Made by a program: the position numbers and the translations under genes. DNA of 64,000 bases, taken from Limnohabitans sp. T6-20. Lineage in GTDB: Bacteria; Pseudomonadota; Gammaproteobacteria; Burkholderiales; Burkholderiaceae_C. The stretch lies in the NCBI RefSeq assembly GCF_003063505.1, contig NZ_NERW01000001.1:674501-738500 (forward strand), given 5' to 3'. Numbering within the stretch: position 1 is the stretch's first letter; every line of letters starts with the position of its first letter. Under the pieces are notes generated by a model. That model saw only the letters and a list, made by a program, of their open reading frames with translations. It was not told the DNA's origin and made no database searches. Positions 27,259 through 35,155 of the stretch are shown here, piece by piece.

Positions 27259-27908
27259 ACCACGTTTCACACCGGCACAAGGCCTTTTTCCTGTTGATGG
27301 GTCTGTTGTGCTTCTTCAATGCGGAAGCCGGTCGGCCGTTGACCGTGGACGACGCCAACGTCAACGAAGTGGGAGAAGGCCACGTCGAGGGCTGGTGGGC
27401 ACGTGCTCCAAACGGATCACGCAGCTGGACCCTGGCACCAGCCTATGCACCCGTTCAGGGTGTAGAACTTGGTGCGGGCATCGCTCGCGAGCAGAAAACG
27501 GGGCTCGAAACACTGAATGTCCAAGCCAAGTTCCGCATCACCGAATCGCAAGAAAACGGATGCAATGGGGGTGCGGTCTTGGGGGCAGTCCGAACCACCG
27601 GCGAGACATCCAAGGGGTACGTGAATGCCTTGTTCACCTGCAATCACGCCAGGCTGGGCAGCTTGCACACCAATTTGGGAGCGCTTGATTTTTCCAGCCG
27701 CCAACGTGTCAGCACATGGGGGGTGGCTTGGGAGCGCGCTTACGGTGAAATCACCGCACATGTGGAAGTCTATGGACAACAACACGACAAGCCCACCTGG
27801 GCCACCGGCTTGCGCACCAACATCCTGCCCAAGTTACAGCTGGACGCCAGCGTAGGTCGCCAGGCCGGTCAAAACCTGGTGACCATCGGGTCCAAATGGA
27901 TGTTCTGA
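27255..27908 (+). CDS. Exported beta-barrel-like protein of unknown function
   Basis: A 217-residue protein with a signal peptide (AFFLLMGLLCFFNAEAG; cut near residue 25). The mature chain alternates hydrophobic and polar residues in short strands (VELGAGIAREQKTGLETLNV, SVGRQAGQNLVTIGSKWMF) and ends in a Phe, as outer-membrane beta-barrels do. I do not recognise the family. The GRPLTVDDANVNEVGEGHVE opening recalls proteins annotated as transporter-like or DUF3187-type barrels. The 4-bp overlap with the OYE gene implies coupling, possibly as an uptake channel. Only two Cys are present in the mature part. Confidence 0.55.
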   Translation: MNHVSHRHKAFFLLMGLLCFFNAEAGRPLTVDDANVNEVGEGHVEGWWARAPNGSRSWTLAPAYAPVQGVELGAGIAREQKTGLETLNVQAKFRITESQENGCNGGAVLGAVRTTGETSKGYVNALFTCNHARLGSLHTNLGALDFSSRQRVSTWGVAWERAYGEITAHVEVYGQQHDKPTWATGLRTNILPKLQLDASVGRQAGQNLVTIGSKWMF

Positions 27909-27922
27909 AAACCGTGAAAACC

Positions 27923-28504
27923 TCAACCCAAACCAATGGGTGAAGGTGCCCGAGTCACTATCAAGCTGAACAGTTTTTCAAATTCTTGTGCAGGGAGGTA
28001 ATGGCCCGTGAGCGGGTCGGCGTTTTGGGCAAACGCCGCATCCAGCACACGCCAGTCGTCTTCTGAAAAACAGCGTTCAGCTTCCAGCAAGATGACGGAT
28101 TCTTCCAGGCTCATGTGCTCCAGATAGAAGTTGACGTATTTTTCAAACGCTTCTTCAAACACCGCGCGCCGTGCATCGCCAAGCAACTCCCAAGCCAGCA
28201 ACAGGTGCTGCATGTCTCGGGCGGCTTTTTCGCTGTACATGTGATCGCGCTCCAACTTGTCGATGGCACCCATCACCTTGGGTGCCAGTTTGACAACTTT
28301 GGGAAACAACAAATTCGATTCTTTTGGGTGGTGCAAGCGCTCTGGAAATTCATCGATGTAGAACAGCATGGCTCGAACCACGTCAAAAAAGTTGCGCCGC
28401 TCTTCTGCAGGACCGCGTTTGACCATCATGCGCATGGACTGAAGCATGGCCGCCAAGGAGGCGTGTTCGTCTCGAATGACTTGCAAACTGCTGTGACTTT
28501 TCAT
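27923..28504 (-). CDS. Hemerythrin HHE-domain protein
   Basis: A 193-residue cytoplasmic protein with a hemerythrin four-helix bundle. Candidate iron ligands are His in VIRDEHASL, the His pair and Glu in RLHHPKESNLLFP, and His/Glu in YLEHMSLEESVILLEAE. Hemerythrins bind a di-iron centre and handle O2, NO or iron. The ATG at 28504 has GGAGAG upstream; a longer frame lacks a ribosome site. An FNR-like site lies about 60 bp upstream, which would fit oxygen- or NO-linked expression. It is convergent with the exported-protein gene. Confidence 0.88.
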   Translation of the reverse strand: MKSHSSLQVIRDEHASLAAMLQSMRMMVKRGPAEERRNFFDVVRAMLFYIDEFPERLHHPKESNLLFPKVVKLAPKVMGAIDKLERDHMYSEKAARDMQHLLLAWELLGDARRAVFEEAFEKYVNFYLEHMSLEESVILLEAERCFSEDDWRVLDAAFAQNADPLTGHYLPAQEFEKLFSLIVTRAPSPIGLG

Positions 28505-28559
28505 GGGTCTCTCCGACAAGGTGTTGCCACCAGTTTGAAGAATTTCGGACTTTGATGTC

Positions 28560-28573
28560 GTGACCCAAGTCAA
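28560..28573 (-). promoter_or_regulatory. FNR/Dnr-like box upstream of the hemerythrin gene
   Basis: On the minus strand the sequence is TTGACTTGGGTCAC, one base from the dyad TTGAC-N4-GTCAA recognised by FNR/Dnr-type regulators. It is centred about 62 bp before the hemerythrin ATG, leaving about 20 bp of leader if activation occurs from -41.5. The match is by eye only. Confidence 0.4.
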
Positions 28574-28634
28574 GAAAACGCCAATGAGCAACACCGCCGT
28601 TTGCAAAGGCCCGTAGTCAACCCCTTGTCACCGC

Positions 28635-30842
28635 TCAGGGTTTCCAGCGCTTGAGCAAAAGCGCATTGCTCATCACGCTCACCGAGCTGAGCGCCATCGC
28701 ACCACCAGCAATCACGGGGTTCAGGTAGCCCAGCGCCGCCAGCGGTATGCCCGCCACGTTGTAGGCAAAGGCCCAGAACAGGTTTTGCCGGATCTTGGCG
28801 ACGGTGCGCGCCGAGATATCAAGCGCCGCGCCCACCAGCGCCACATCGCCGCGCATGAGGGTGATGCCTGCCGCGTGCATGGCCACATCGGTGCCGTTGC
28901 CCATGGCCATGCCCACATCGGCGGCAGCCAGCGCGGGGGCATCGTTCACGCCGTCGCCCACCATGGCCACAATGCGTCCACCCTCGCGCAGTTGTTGCAC
29001 CTGCGCCGCTTTGTCGCCAGGCAACACATCGGCCAGCACTTCGCCATCTTCAGGCCGCAGGCCCAGGCGGCGTGCCATGGCCTCAGCGGCGGCCTGGTTG
29101 TCGCCCGAGATCATCACCAGCTTCAGACCGCGTTCGCGCAAAGCTTTCAGCGCTTGGGCAGCCCCGGCTTTGGGTTCGTCGCCAAAGGCCATGAGCAGCA
29201 AACCCTGCACGCCGGTGGCGGTGCGCTCTGCCAATGCCGACACGGTCGCACCTTGCGCCTGCAGTGCGGTCACATCTGCCGCCCACAGCGCCGGGTCCAT
29301 GCCTTCTTGTTGCAACCAGCGCAGGCTGCCCAGCAGCAACTGACGACCATCAACGGTGGCCTGTACGCCACGGCCCGACACAGCCGCCAAATCAGCGGGC
29401 GTGGTCAGGTTCAGGCCCTGTGCTTTGGCGACGCTCACCACGGCACGGGCCAGCGGGTGTTCGCTGCCAGTTTGCACGCTGGCCGCCCAGGTCAAAACAG
29501 TGGATGCATCTTGCCCGGGCGCTGCCACATGCTGCGTGAGGCGTGGCTGGCCCACGGTGAGCGTGCCGGTCTTGTCAAAAGCCACGGTCTGCACCCGGTG
29601 CGCCATCTCCAGCGCTTGCGCGTCCTTGATCAGGATGCCGTGTTTGGCAGCCACCCCGGTGCCCGCCATGATGGCCACGGGCGTGGCCAGACCCAACGCA
29701 CAAGGGCAGGCGATCACCAACACCGCCACCGCGTGGATCAGCGCCGTTTCAAAGTTCGCTCCCACGAACAGCCACACGGCTAACGTGATCAATGCCACCA
29801 GCAAAACCACGGGCACAAACACCTCGGCCACCTTGTCCACCAAGCGCTGGATCGGCGCTTTGGCCGCTTGCGCGTCTTCCACGAGCCGAATGATGTGCGA
29901 GAGCACGGTTTCGTGGCCCACGGCCGTGACGCGCATCAGCACGCGGCCGTCGCCATTGATCGAGCCGCCGGTGAGCTGAGCGCCCACCGTTTTGGACACC
30001 GGCAAAGGCTCGCCAGTGAGCATGGATTCGTCGACCTGGGTTTGCCCTTCAACCAATTCACCATCCAGCGGAAAGCGCTCACCCGGGCGCACCACGATCA
30101 GGTCGCTGGTCAAAATTTCGTCCACCGGCACATCGACTTCGCCGTCCTCGCCCATCCAGTGCGCCTTGTCGGGCCGCAAGGCATGCAAAGCGCGAATCGC
30201 TTCGGTGGTCTGGCGTTTGGCACGGGCTTCCAACCACTTGCCCAGCAAGACCAAGGTAATGACCACGGCCGAGCCTTCAAAGTACAGGTGCGGCGCATGG
30301 TGGCCGCTCGATGTGAGCCACAACCAGACCGAGAGCAACCAACCGGCGGTGGTGCCCAAAGAGACGAGCAAGTCCATGTTGCCCGTGAATGCTTTCAGCG
30401 CGTGCCAACCGGCCTTGTAAAAGCGCGCGCCCAAAATAAACTGCACCGGCGTGGCCAACGCAAACTGCAGCCAGGCAGGCAGCATCCAGTGCTGGCCCCA
30501 CAAATCACCCAACATGGGCAACACGAGCGGTGCAGACAGCACCAGACCAAAAGCCACTGGCGCAAACCCGGCCCAAGGCGAACTGTTGTTGGCGGCGGCT
30601 TGCGTTGCTTCGAGAGATCGCGGCTCGTAACCCGCATCGCGTACAGCGCGTCGCAACCGGGCGTCGGTGGTGTCAGCGGAATCCACAGATATGCGTGCCG
30701 TTTCAGTTGCCAGGTTCACCGTGGCCGAAGTCACCCCAGGCACCTTGTTCAGGGCTTTTTCCACACGCGCCACACATGAAGCGCAGGTCATGCCGCCAAT
30801 GCCAATGTCAATGGTCTGGGTGTCGTTCTTGATCTGTGTCAT
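28635..30842 (-). CDS. copA: Copper-translocating P-type ATPase
   Basis: A 735-residue P1B-type ATPase that exports Cu(I) from the cytoplasm. One N-terminal metal-binding domain carries [15 protein letters not shown]. The membrane core has the CPC ion-site motif in [19 protein letters not shown]. The catalytic parts are [10 protein letters not shown] (actuator), DKTGTLTVG (phosphorylated Asp), SEHPLARAV (nucleotide-binding HP) and [20 protein letters not shown]. The MTCASC/CPC set is that of the copper/silver branch. The ATG at 30842 directly precedes the metal-binding domain. It is divergent from a copper-chaperone gene, sharing a 66-bp promoter gap. Confidence 0.95.
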   Translation of the reverse strand: MTQIKNDTQTIDIGIGGMTCASCVARVEKALNKVPGVTSATVNLATETARISVDSADTTDARLRRAVRDAGYEPRSLEATQAAANNSSPWAGFAPVAFGLVLSAPLVLPMLGDLWGQHWMLPAWLQFALATPVQFILGARFYKAGWHALKAFTGNMDLLVSLGTTAGWLLSVWLWLTSSGHHAPHLYFEGSAVVITLVLLGKWLEARAKRQTTEAIRALHALRPDKAHWMGEDGEVDVPVDEILTSDLIVVRPGERFPLDGELVEGQTQVDESMLTGEPLPVSKTVGAQLTGGSINGDGRVLMRVTAVGHETVLSHIIRLVEDAQAAKAPIQRLVDKVAEVFVPVVLLVALITLAVWLFVGANFETALIHAVAVLVIACPCALGLATPVAIMAGTGVAAKHGILIKDAQALEMAHRVQTVAFDKTGTLTVGQPRLTQHVAAPGQDASTVLTWAASVQTGSEHPLARAVVSVAKAQGLNLTTPADLAAVSGRGVQATVDGRQLLLGSLRWLQQEGMDPALWAADVTALQAQGATVSALAERTATGVQGLLLMAFGDEPKAGAAQALKALRERGLKLVMISGDNQAAAEAMARRLGLRPEDGEVLADVLPGDKAAQVQQLREGGRIVAMVGDGVNDAPALAAADVGMAMGNGTDVAMHAAGITLMRGDVALVGAALDISARTVAKIRQNLFWAFAYNVAGIPLAALGYLNPVIAGGAMALSSVSVMSNALLLKRWKP

Positions 30843-30877
30843 ATCGGGAGATGTGTTTTCACTTATGCTTTGAACAC

Positions 30878-30891
30878 AACCCTTGAGGGTT
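30878..30891. promoter_or_regulatory. Inverted repeat in the copA/copZ divergent promoter
   Basis: AACCCTTGAGGGTT forms a 6-bp dyad with a 2-bp centre, in the middle of the 66-bp gap between copA and copZ. A further imperfect symmetry extends outward (TTGAAC on the left, TTGAA on the right). A CueR/MerR-type copper sensor normally binds such a dyad between -35 and -10, but the match to the CueR consensus is weak and no sensor gene is nearby. Confidence 0.45.
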
Positions 30892-30908
30892 TGTTTGAAA
30901 GATACATC

Positions 30909-31106
30909 ATGAACCAGATTTTCACTGTTGAAGGCATGACCTGCGGCCACTGCGAAAAAGCCGTCACCAAAGCACTGCTCGCGCTGGATGCACAAGCCAA
31001 AGTCGTGATTGACCGCGCACAAAACAAAGTGCAGGTCGAATCGGAACAAGTCCGCGAAGCACTGGCCAAAGCCATCGCCGATGAAGGCTACCGCGTCGCG
31101 GCCTGA
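30909..31106 (+). CDS. copZ: CopZ-like copper chaperone (HMA domain)
   Basis: A 65-residue heavy-metal-associated domain with the Cu(I) motif [11 protein letters not shown] and a C-terminal DEGYRVAA typical of the ferredoxin-like fold. Such chaperones ferry Cu(I) to CopA. The gene is divergent from copA across a shared promoter gap, so the two are probably induced together by copper. The motif has His after Gly (CGHC), as in CopZ of many bacteria. The start at 30909 is the only ATG close to the fold. Confidence 0.9.
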   Translation: MNQIFTVEGMTCGHCEKAVTKALLALDAQAKVVIDRAQNKVQVESEQVREALAKAIADEGYRVAA

Positions 31107-31202
31107 ATTCACCGATCTTTACAAATCACAGCACATGGGCCACATCTCAGACACATGGTCGGATCACACTGACCCCATCCCATCACTGAAAGGATGTTTC
31201 CC

Positions 31203-31688
31203 ATGAAATCGATTCGCACTTCCCTGATCGCCGCCAGCTTGATGCTTGGCCTGACTGGTTTGACCCTGGCCCAAACAGCCCCCGAAACCAAAACCAATGG
31301 CCCTCGCGCTGAACGCATGGACAAAATGCACGCCAAAATGGGCGAGCGCCATGCCAAACATCTGGCCGATCTCAAAGGCAAACTGAAACTGGAAGCCAGT
31401 CAGGAGTCCGCATGGACGGCATTTGAACAAAGCATGCAAGCACCTGCCAAACCCCTGGCGCGTCCTGACCGAGCCGCCATGGAAAAGCTGACGACGCCTG
31501 AACGCATTGACCAAATGCAAGCGCACAAAGCCCAGCGCGATGCCGAAATGCAAAAGCACGCAGACGCCAGCAAAACTTTTTATGCTGCGCTCAATGCCGG
31601 ACAAAAGAAAGTGTTTGATACAGAAACCGCTCGTGCCATGCACAACAGTGGCATGCGCCACGGCGAAGGCCATCACGGTCACCATTGA
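31203..31688 (+). CDS. Spy/CpxP-like periplasmic protein, His-rich
   Basis: A 161-residue exported protein. Signal peptide SLIAASLMLGLTGLTLAQ is followed by an almost all-helical, Met/His/Lys-rich chain. The LTxxQ-like motif of Spy/CpxP occurs as LNAGQKKVFDTE. The C-terminus HGEGHHGHH and Met-rich segments (MDKMHAKMGERHAKH) could bind copper. Spy family proteins are ATP-independent chaperones or metal-stress sensors in the periplasm. The ATG has AAAGGA eight bases upstream. Its position just after copZ supports a copper-stress role. A strong terminator follows. Confidence 0.82.
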   Translation: MKSIRTSLIAASLMLGLTGLTLAQTAPETKTNGPRAERMDKMHAKMGERHAKHLADLKGKLKLEASQESAWTAFEQSMQAPAKPLARPDRAAMEKLTTPERIDQMQAHKAQRDAEMQKHADASKTFYAALNAGQKKVFDTETARAMHNSGMRHGEGHHGHH

Positions 31689-31721
31689 AAGCGATGACAA
31701 GCACCGCTTGTCTCACAATTC

Positions 31722-31748
31722 AGGCCGCTCTCTGAGCGGCCTTTTTAT
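31722..31748 (+). terminator. Rho-independent terminator after the Spy-like gene
   Basis: A perfect 9-bp stem AGGCCGCTC / GAGCGGCCT (31722-31742) with a TCT loop runs directly into TTTTT, 34 bp after the Spy-like stop. It should end the copZ/Spy transcript. Confidence 0.9.
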
Positions 31749-31761
31749 TTCATTTTTGAAT

Positions 31762-31775
31762 TTGACACACATCAA
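31762..31775 (+). promoter_or_regulatory. FNR-like box upstream of the DUF2189 gene
   Basis: TTGACACACATCAA matches the FNR consensus TTGAT-N4-ATCAA at nine of ten positions. It is centred 41 bp before the DUF2189 ATG at 31810, so a classical FNR activation start would fall right at that ATG, giving a leaderless message or pointing to the later ATG at 31897. Confidence 0.5.
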
Positions 31776-31809
31776 GTCTTGAAAAACAGAGGGTGGTTAA
31801 GCTTTGCAC

Positions 31810-32664
31810 ATGCCTCAAACACCACACCCTGATACCGCGCAGACACGTTCTGGCGTTTTTTTACCGCCCATCTTGCCCATTTTGAAAGACCAACCCATGC
31901 AATGGCTGGCACTGGGATTCAAGGACATGGCCAAAGCCCCCTTGCTCAGCATCATGCATGGCTTGGTTCTGGCCGCTGTGGGCGGCTTTATCGCCTTGTT
32001 GGCACACGATCAGTTTTGGCTGTTGGTCGGTTATTTGTCAGGCTTCATGGTGGTTGCACCCGTATTGGCCACCAGCCTTTACGCCATGAGCCGCGCCATG
32101 GAGCGTGGCGAAAACGTCAATTTCGATTTGCTGGTGCAAACCTGGACACAGTGGCAACTGCGCTTGCGCCACCAACCCGACAGCTATTGGAGTTTGATCC
32201 GTTTTGGTTTGTTGTTGGGTTTGGCGGCCACCGGTTGGGTCATCACCTCGGCCGCCCTGATCACTTTGCTGGCACCCTTGCCGATCCACACACCTGTTGA
32301 TTTCATACGCCATGTGGTGCTGGCCAAAGAAGGTCATTTGTTTGAACTTTGGGTTGGGCTGGGCGGCATGATGGCTGTGCCGGTCTTTGCCTCCAGCGTG
32401 GTGTCCATGCCTTTGTTGCTGGACCGGCGCGTGACGGTCTTGCAAGCGGTGTTGACCAGCTGGAAGGCTGTGTTGACCCACCCATTTCAGATGACCTTGT
32501 GGGCCTTTTTGATCATCGGGTTCAGCATGCTGGGCATTTTTTCCCTGTTTTTGGGTCTGATATTGGTCATTCCCATGCTGGGCCATGGCAGCTGGCACGC
32601 TTATCGGCACCTTGTCGATGTGTCAGACCTTGAAGAACGCATCACTGTGCAGGGTGAACTGTGA
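31810..32664 (+). CDS. DUF2189 membrane protein
   Basis: A 284-residue inner-membrane protein with about six helices, of the DUF2189 family. Recognisable blocks are QWLALGFKDMAKAPLLSIMH, VAPVLATSLYAMSRAMERGE and the C-terminal GHGSWHAYRHLVD. Function is unknown. In several proteobacteria the family sits near cytochrome oxidase or FNR-controlled genes, and the FNR-like box just upstream fits that. The first ATG is at 31810 and a second, closer to the conserved part, at 31897. The stop overlaps the DUF2788 start (TGATG), so the two are coupled. Confidence 0.82.
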   Translation: MPQTPHPDTAQTRSGVFLPPILPILKDQPMQWLALGFKDMAKAPLLSIMHGLVLAAVGGFIALLAHDQFWLLVGYLSGFMVVAPVLATSLYAMSRAMERGENVNFDLLVQTWTQWQLRLRHQPDSYWSLIRFGLLLGLAATGWVITSAALITLLAPLPIHTPVDFIRHVVLAKEGHLFELWVGLGGMMAVPVFASSVVSMPLLLDRRVTVLQAVLTSWKAVLTHPFQMTLWAFLIIGFSMLGIFSLFLGLILVIPMLGHGSWHAYRHLVDVSDLEERITVQGEL

Positions 32665-32873
32665 TGTTCGGATTCAACGAAGAACAATTCGCCTGGTTTG
32701 GCCTAACGATTGGCATTGGCGCATTCATGCTCTACATGCTGTTCATCATCGGACAGCTGGCATGGGAATCCAAAGCCGGAAAATTTGGAACGTTTGTCAT
32801 TTTTTTGGGATTGGCATTTGGCATGCTGGGTTTTGTGGCCAAAGGTGTCATTCAATGGTTGCTCGAAACATGA
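32664..32873 (+). CDS. DUF2788 small membrane protein
   Basis: A 69-residue protein with two membrane helices (FGLTIGIGAFMLYMLFIIGQ and FVIFLGLAFGMLGFVAKGV), matching DUF2788. The N-terminus FGFNEEQFAWFG is conserved-looking. Role unknown; the shape recalls accessory subunits of respiratory complexes. The ATG overlaps the stop of the DUF2189 gene. It is the last gene before the DnaA-box region. Confidence 0.82.
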   Translation: MFGFNEEQFAWFGLTIGIGAFMLYMLFIIGQLAWESKAGKFGTFVIFLGLAFGMLGFVAKGVIQWLLET

Positions 32874-32881
32874 AATCCATT

Positions 32882-33110
32882 TCTGGATAACCCTGTGGAT
32901 AAAAAAACAACAAGCGGCAGGTTATCCACAGCTTGATGTGCTGGCCAGAAGTTGTTCATTTTTCTGAAACACCAAAAAACCACGGCCGCACACACGTTCA
33001 CAACGTATGCAAGTCCTTGTCAGACATGAAAAAAATACGCTTGTCCACACACAAGGGCTGCCCTTATCTACTACCACTATTTAAAGATATAAATCTATAG
33101 AGAAAGAACA
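32882..33110. other. DnaA-box cluster with adjacent AT-rich tract (origin-like or titration site)
   Basis: In the 287-bp gap before minC lie two perfect DnaA boxes in opposite orientation: TGTGGATAA at 32894-32902 and TTATCCACA at 32922-32930. Two one-mismatch boxes accompany them: TCTGGATAA at 32882-32890 and TTGTCCACA at 33041-33049. A roughly 50-bp AT-rich stretch (33061-33110) follows. Boxes plus an unwinding-type AT tract are the hallmarks of a replication origin or a DnaA-titration/regulatory site. No dnaA, dnaN or rpmH is in the window, so the origin assignment is uncertain; DnaA control of minCDE is the alternative. Confidence 0.55.
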
Positions 33111-33160
33111 AAGAACAACTGCGCTGTTAAGATTTGCGTCTTTCCTTCCCTGATGGCACC

Positions 33161-33934
33161 ATGGCGATCGTTTCAGAAGCATCCCTTTCAAACTGTTACG
33201 ACATCAAAAGCGCCGACTTGTCTTTGGTGGCTTTGGTACTGAAAACCACAGACATCGCGTCCATTTCAAAGGCTTTGGTTGAACAAATGGCCGAAAGCCC
33301 AGGTTTTTTTGACCAAGACCCTGTGATCATCGATGTCAGTTCATTGACTGTTGAACAAGACACCCCATCAATCGACCTTGTAGCTTTGTTGCCTCTTTTG
33401 CGCGAACATGGTTTGGTGCCTTTGGCCATCAAAGGGGCTCAGGATCAACTTTTGGCACAAGCCAAGGGGGTGGGTCTGGTGGATGCAAGTGACGCTCGCA
33501 TTCGGCGTTCTGTGCCTCTTGCTGACGTTGTTCAGAGCACACCAAGTGTTGAACCAGTCCTTGTTCCTGTTGAGGCGCCGGTGGCCTTGGGTCCCATGGT
33601 GATCGACAAACCTTTGCGTTCAGGTCAGCAGGTGTATGCCAAAGGTCGGGACCTCATTGTTTTGGCCATGGTGAATGCAGGTGCCGAAGTCATTGCCGAT
33701 GGGCACATTCACATTTATGCCACGCTGCGTGGCAAGGCCATCGCAGGTGCTCGCGGCAACACCCAGGCGCGCATCTTTGCGCAAGCCATGGAACCCGAAT
33801 TGATTTCCATCGCAGGCATTTACCGCACCAGCGAAAATGCCTTGCCCAAAGACGTCTTGGGAAAAGCCGCCCAAGTCTGTTTGCAATCAGGCCTTGAAGG
33901 TGACAAGTTGTTGGTGTCGCCCCTCAAGACCTGA
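33161..33934 (+). CDS. minC: Septum-site determining protein MinC
   Basis: A 257-residue division inhibitor. It blocks FtsZ polymers away from midcell when recruited to the membrane by MinD. The N-terminal domain (about residues 8-110) binds FtsZ. The C-terminal beta-helix is clear: PLRSGQQVYAKGRDLIVLAM, ADGHIHIYATLRGKAIAGA and RTSENALPKDVLGKAAQ, which contacts MinD. The ATG at 33161 gives the family's usual start. It is the first gene of minCDE and lies directly downstream of the DnaA-box cluster. Confidence 0.93.
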   Translation: MAIVSEASLSNCYDIKSADLSLVALVLKTTDIASISKALVEQMAESPGFFDQDPVIIDVSSLTVEQDTPSIDLVALLPLLREHGLVPLAIKGAQDQLLAQAKGVGLVDASDARIRRSVPLADVVQSTPSVEPVLVPVEAPVALGPMVIDKPLRSGQQVYAKGRDLIVLAMVNAGAEVIADGHIHIYATLRGKAIAGARGNTQARIFAQAMEPELISIAGIYRTSENALPKDVLGKAAQVCLQSGLEGDKLLVSPLKT

Positions 33935-33978
33935 ACATTTGAATTTGTATTGATCTCTTGTCCAAGAAAGAAAATCCC

Positions 33979-34794
33979 ATGGCAAAAATTGTTGTTGTGA
34001 CTTCCGGCAAAGGCGGCGTGGGTAAAACCACGACCAGCGCCAGTTTTGCCACTGGTCTGGCACTCAAAGGTTTCAAAACGGCTGTGATCGACTTCGATGT
34101 GGGTCTGCGCAATCTTGACCTGATCATGGGTTGTGAACGCCGCGTGGTGTATGACCTGATCAATGTAATCCAGGGTGAAGCCAACCTGAACCAAGCCTTG
34201 ATCAAAGACAAACAGTGTGACAACTTGTTTGTGCTGGCCGCTTCGCAAACGCGTGACAAGGATGCCTTGTCTCAAGAAGGTGTTGAAAAGGTTCTGAACG
34301 ACTTGAGCAACATGGGTTTTGAATACATCGTTTGCGATTCCCCTGCGGGCATCGAAACAGGCGCTTTGATGGCGATGCACTTTGCCGACGAAGCGCTGGT
34401 GGTGACCAACCCTGAAGTGTCTTCGGTGCGAGATTCAGATCGCATCCTGGGCATGCTGGGCAGCAAGACCAAGCGCGCGATTGAAGGCATGGAGCCCATT
34501 AAGGAACACTTGCTGATCACCCGTTACAACCCCAACCGGGTTGAAGATGGTCAGATGTTGTCGCTGCAGGACATTCAGGACATCTTGCGCATCAAGTTGT
34601 TGGGGGTGATTCCTGAAAGCGAAAACGTTTTGCAGGCGTCCAACCAGGGCACTCCGGCGATTCACATGGCGCAAAGCGATGTGTCCGAAGCCTACAAGGA
34701 TGTCATTGACCGTTTCCTGGGTGAAGACAAACCCATGCGCTTCACGGAAGCCGACAAGCCCGGCTTTTTCAAACGTTTGTTCGGAGGCAAGTGA
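33979..34794 (+). CDS. minD: Septum-site determining ATPase MinD
   Basis: A 271-residue membrane-cycling ATPase of the ParA/Mrp class. The deviant Walker A is TSGKGGVGKTTTSASF (N-terminal), followed by VIDFDVGLRNLDLIMGCERR and CDSPAGIETGA. The C-terminal amphipathic helix GFFKRLFGGK is the membrane-targeting sequence. With MinE it oscillates or forms polar gradients that carry MinC. The ATG at 33979 is preceded by AAGAAAG. The gap to minC is 44 bp and to minE 3 bp. Confidence 0.97.
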   Translation: MAKIVVVTSGKGGVGKTTTSASFATGLALKGFKTAVIDFDVGLRNLDLIMGCERRVVYDLINVIQGEANLNQALIKDKQCDNLFVLAASQTRDKDALSQEGVEKVLNDLSNMGFEYIVCDSPAGIETGALMAMHFADEALVVTNPEVSSVRDSDRILGMLGSKTKRAIEGMEPIKEHLLITRYNPNRVEDGQMLSLQDIQDILRIKLLGVIPESENVLQASNQGTPAIHMAQSDVSEAYKDVIDRFLGEDKPMRFTEADKPGFFKRLFGGK

Positions 34795-34797
34795 ACC

Positions 34798-35058
34798 ATG
34801 TCGTTTCTTTCCTTCCTCTTGGGCGAAAAGAAGAAAACCGCCAGTGTGGCCAAAGAACGGCTGCAAATCATCTTGGCCCACGAACGCAGTGGCCGCAATG
34901 CCGCTGAACCCGACTACTTGCCCGCCTTGCAGCGTGAGTTGGTGGCGGTCATCAGCAAATACATCAAGATCAATCCAGATGACATCAAGGTGAACCTGGA
35001 GCGCCAGGACAATCTGGAAGTGCTCGAGGTGAAGATTGAATTGCCTGATGCACGTTGA
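34798..35058 (+). CDS. minE: Cell-division topological specificity factor MinE
   Basis: An 86-residue MinE. The N-terminal membrane-binding stretch [11 protein letters not shown] leads to the MinD-contact helix [15 protein letters not shown], then the dimerising beta-alpha part [20 protein letters not shown]. It stimulates MinD ATP hydrolysis to restrict division to midcell. GGAGG in the minD tail serves as its ribosome site. A perfect hairpin and then a true terminator follow. Confidence 0.96.
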   Translation: MSFLSFLLGEKKKTASVAKERLQIILAHERSGRNAAEPDYLPALQRELVAVISKYIKINPDDIKVNLERQDNLEVLEVKIELPDAR

Positions 35059-35068
35059 AATTTGAAGA

Positions 35069-35097
35069 CGCTTTAGCAAGCGTTGCTTGCTAAAGCG
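35069..35097 (+). repeat. 13-bp perfect hairpin just after minE
   Basis: CGCTTTAGCAAGC and GCTTGCTAAAGCG form a perfect 13-bp stem with a GTT loop, 11 bp after the minE stop. No T-run follows, so it is not a standard intrinsic terminator; it may stabilise the min mRNA 3' end or be a protein-binding dyad. Confidence 0.6.
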
Positions 35098-35122
35098 ACG
35101 GTCTTTGCAGTTGCACTGCCCA

Positions 35123-35155
35123 AGAAAGCCACCTTCACAGGTGGCTTTCTTTTTT
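35123..35155 (+). terminator. Rho-independent terminator of minCDE
   Basis: AGAAAGCCACC / GGTGGCTTTCT is an 11-bp stem with a 6-base loop, followed by six T. A-rich bases on the other side let it also serve the convergent minus-strand gene ending at 35155. Confidence 0.9.
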
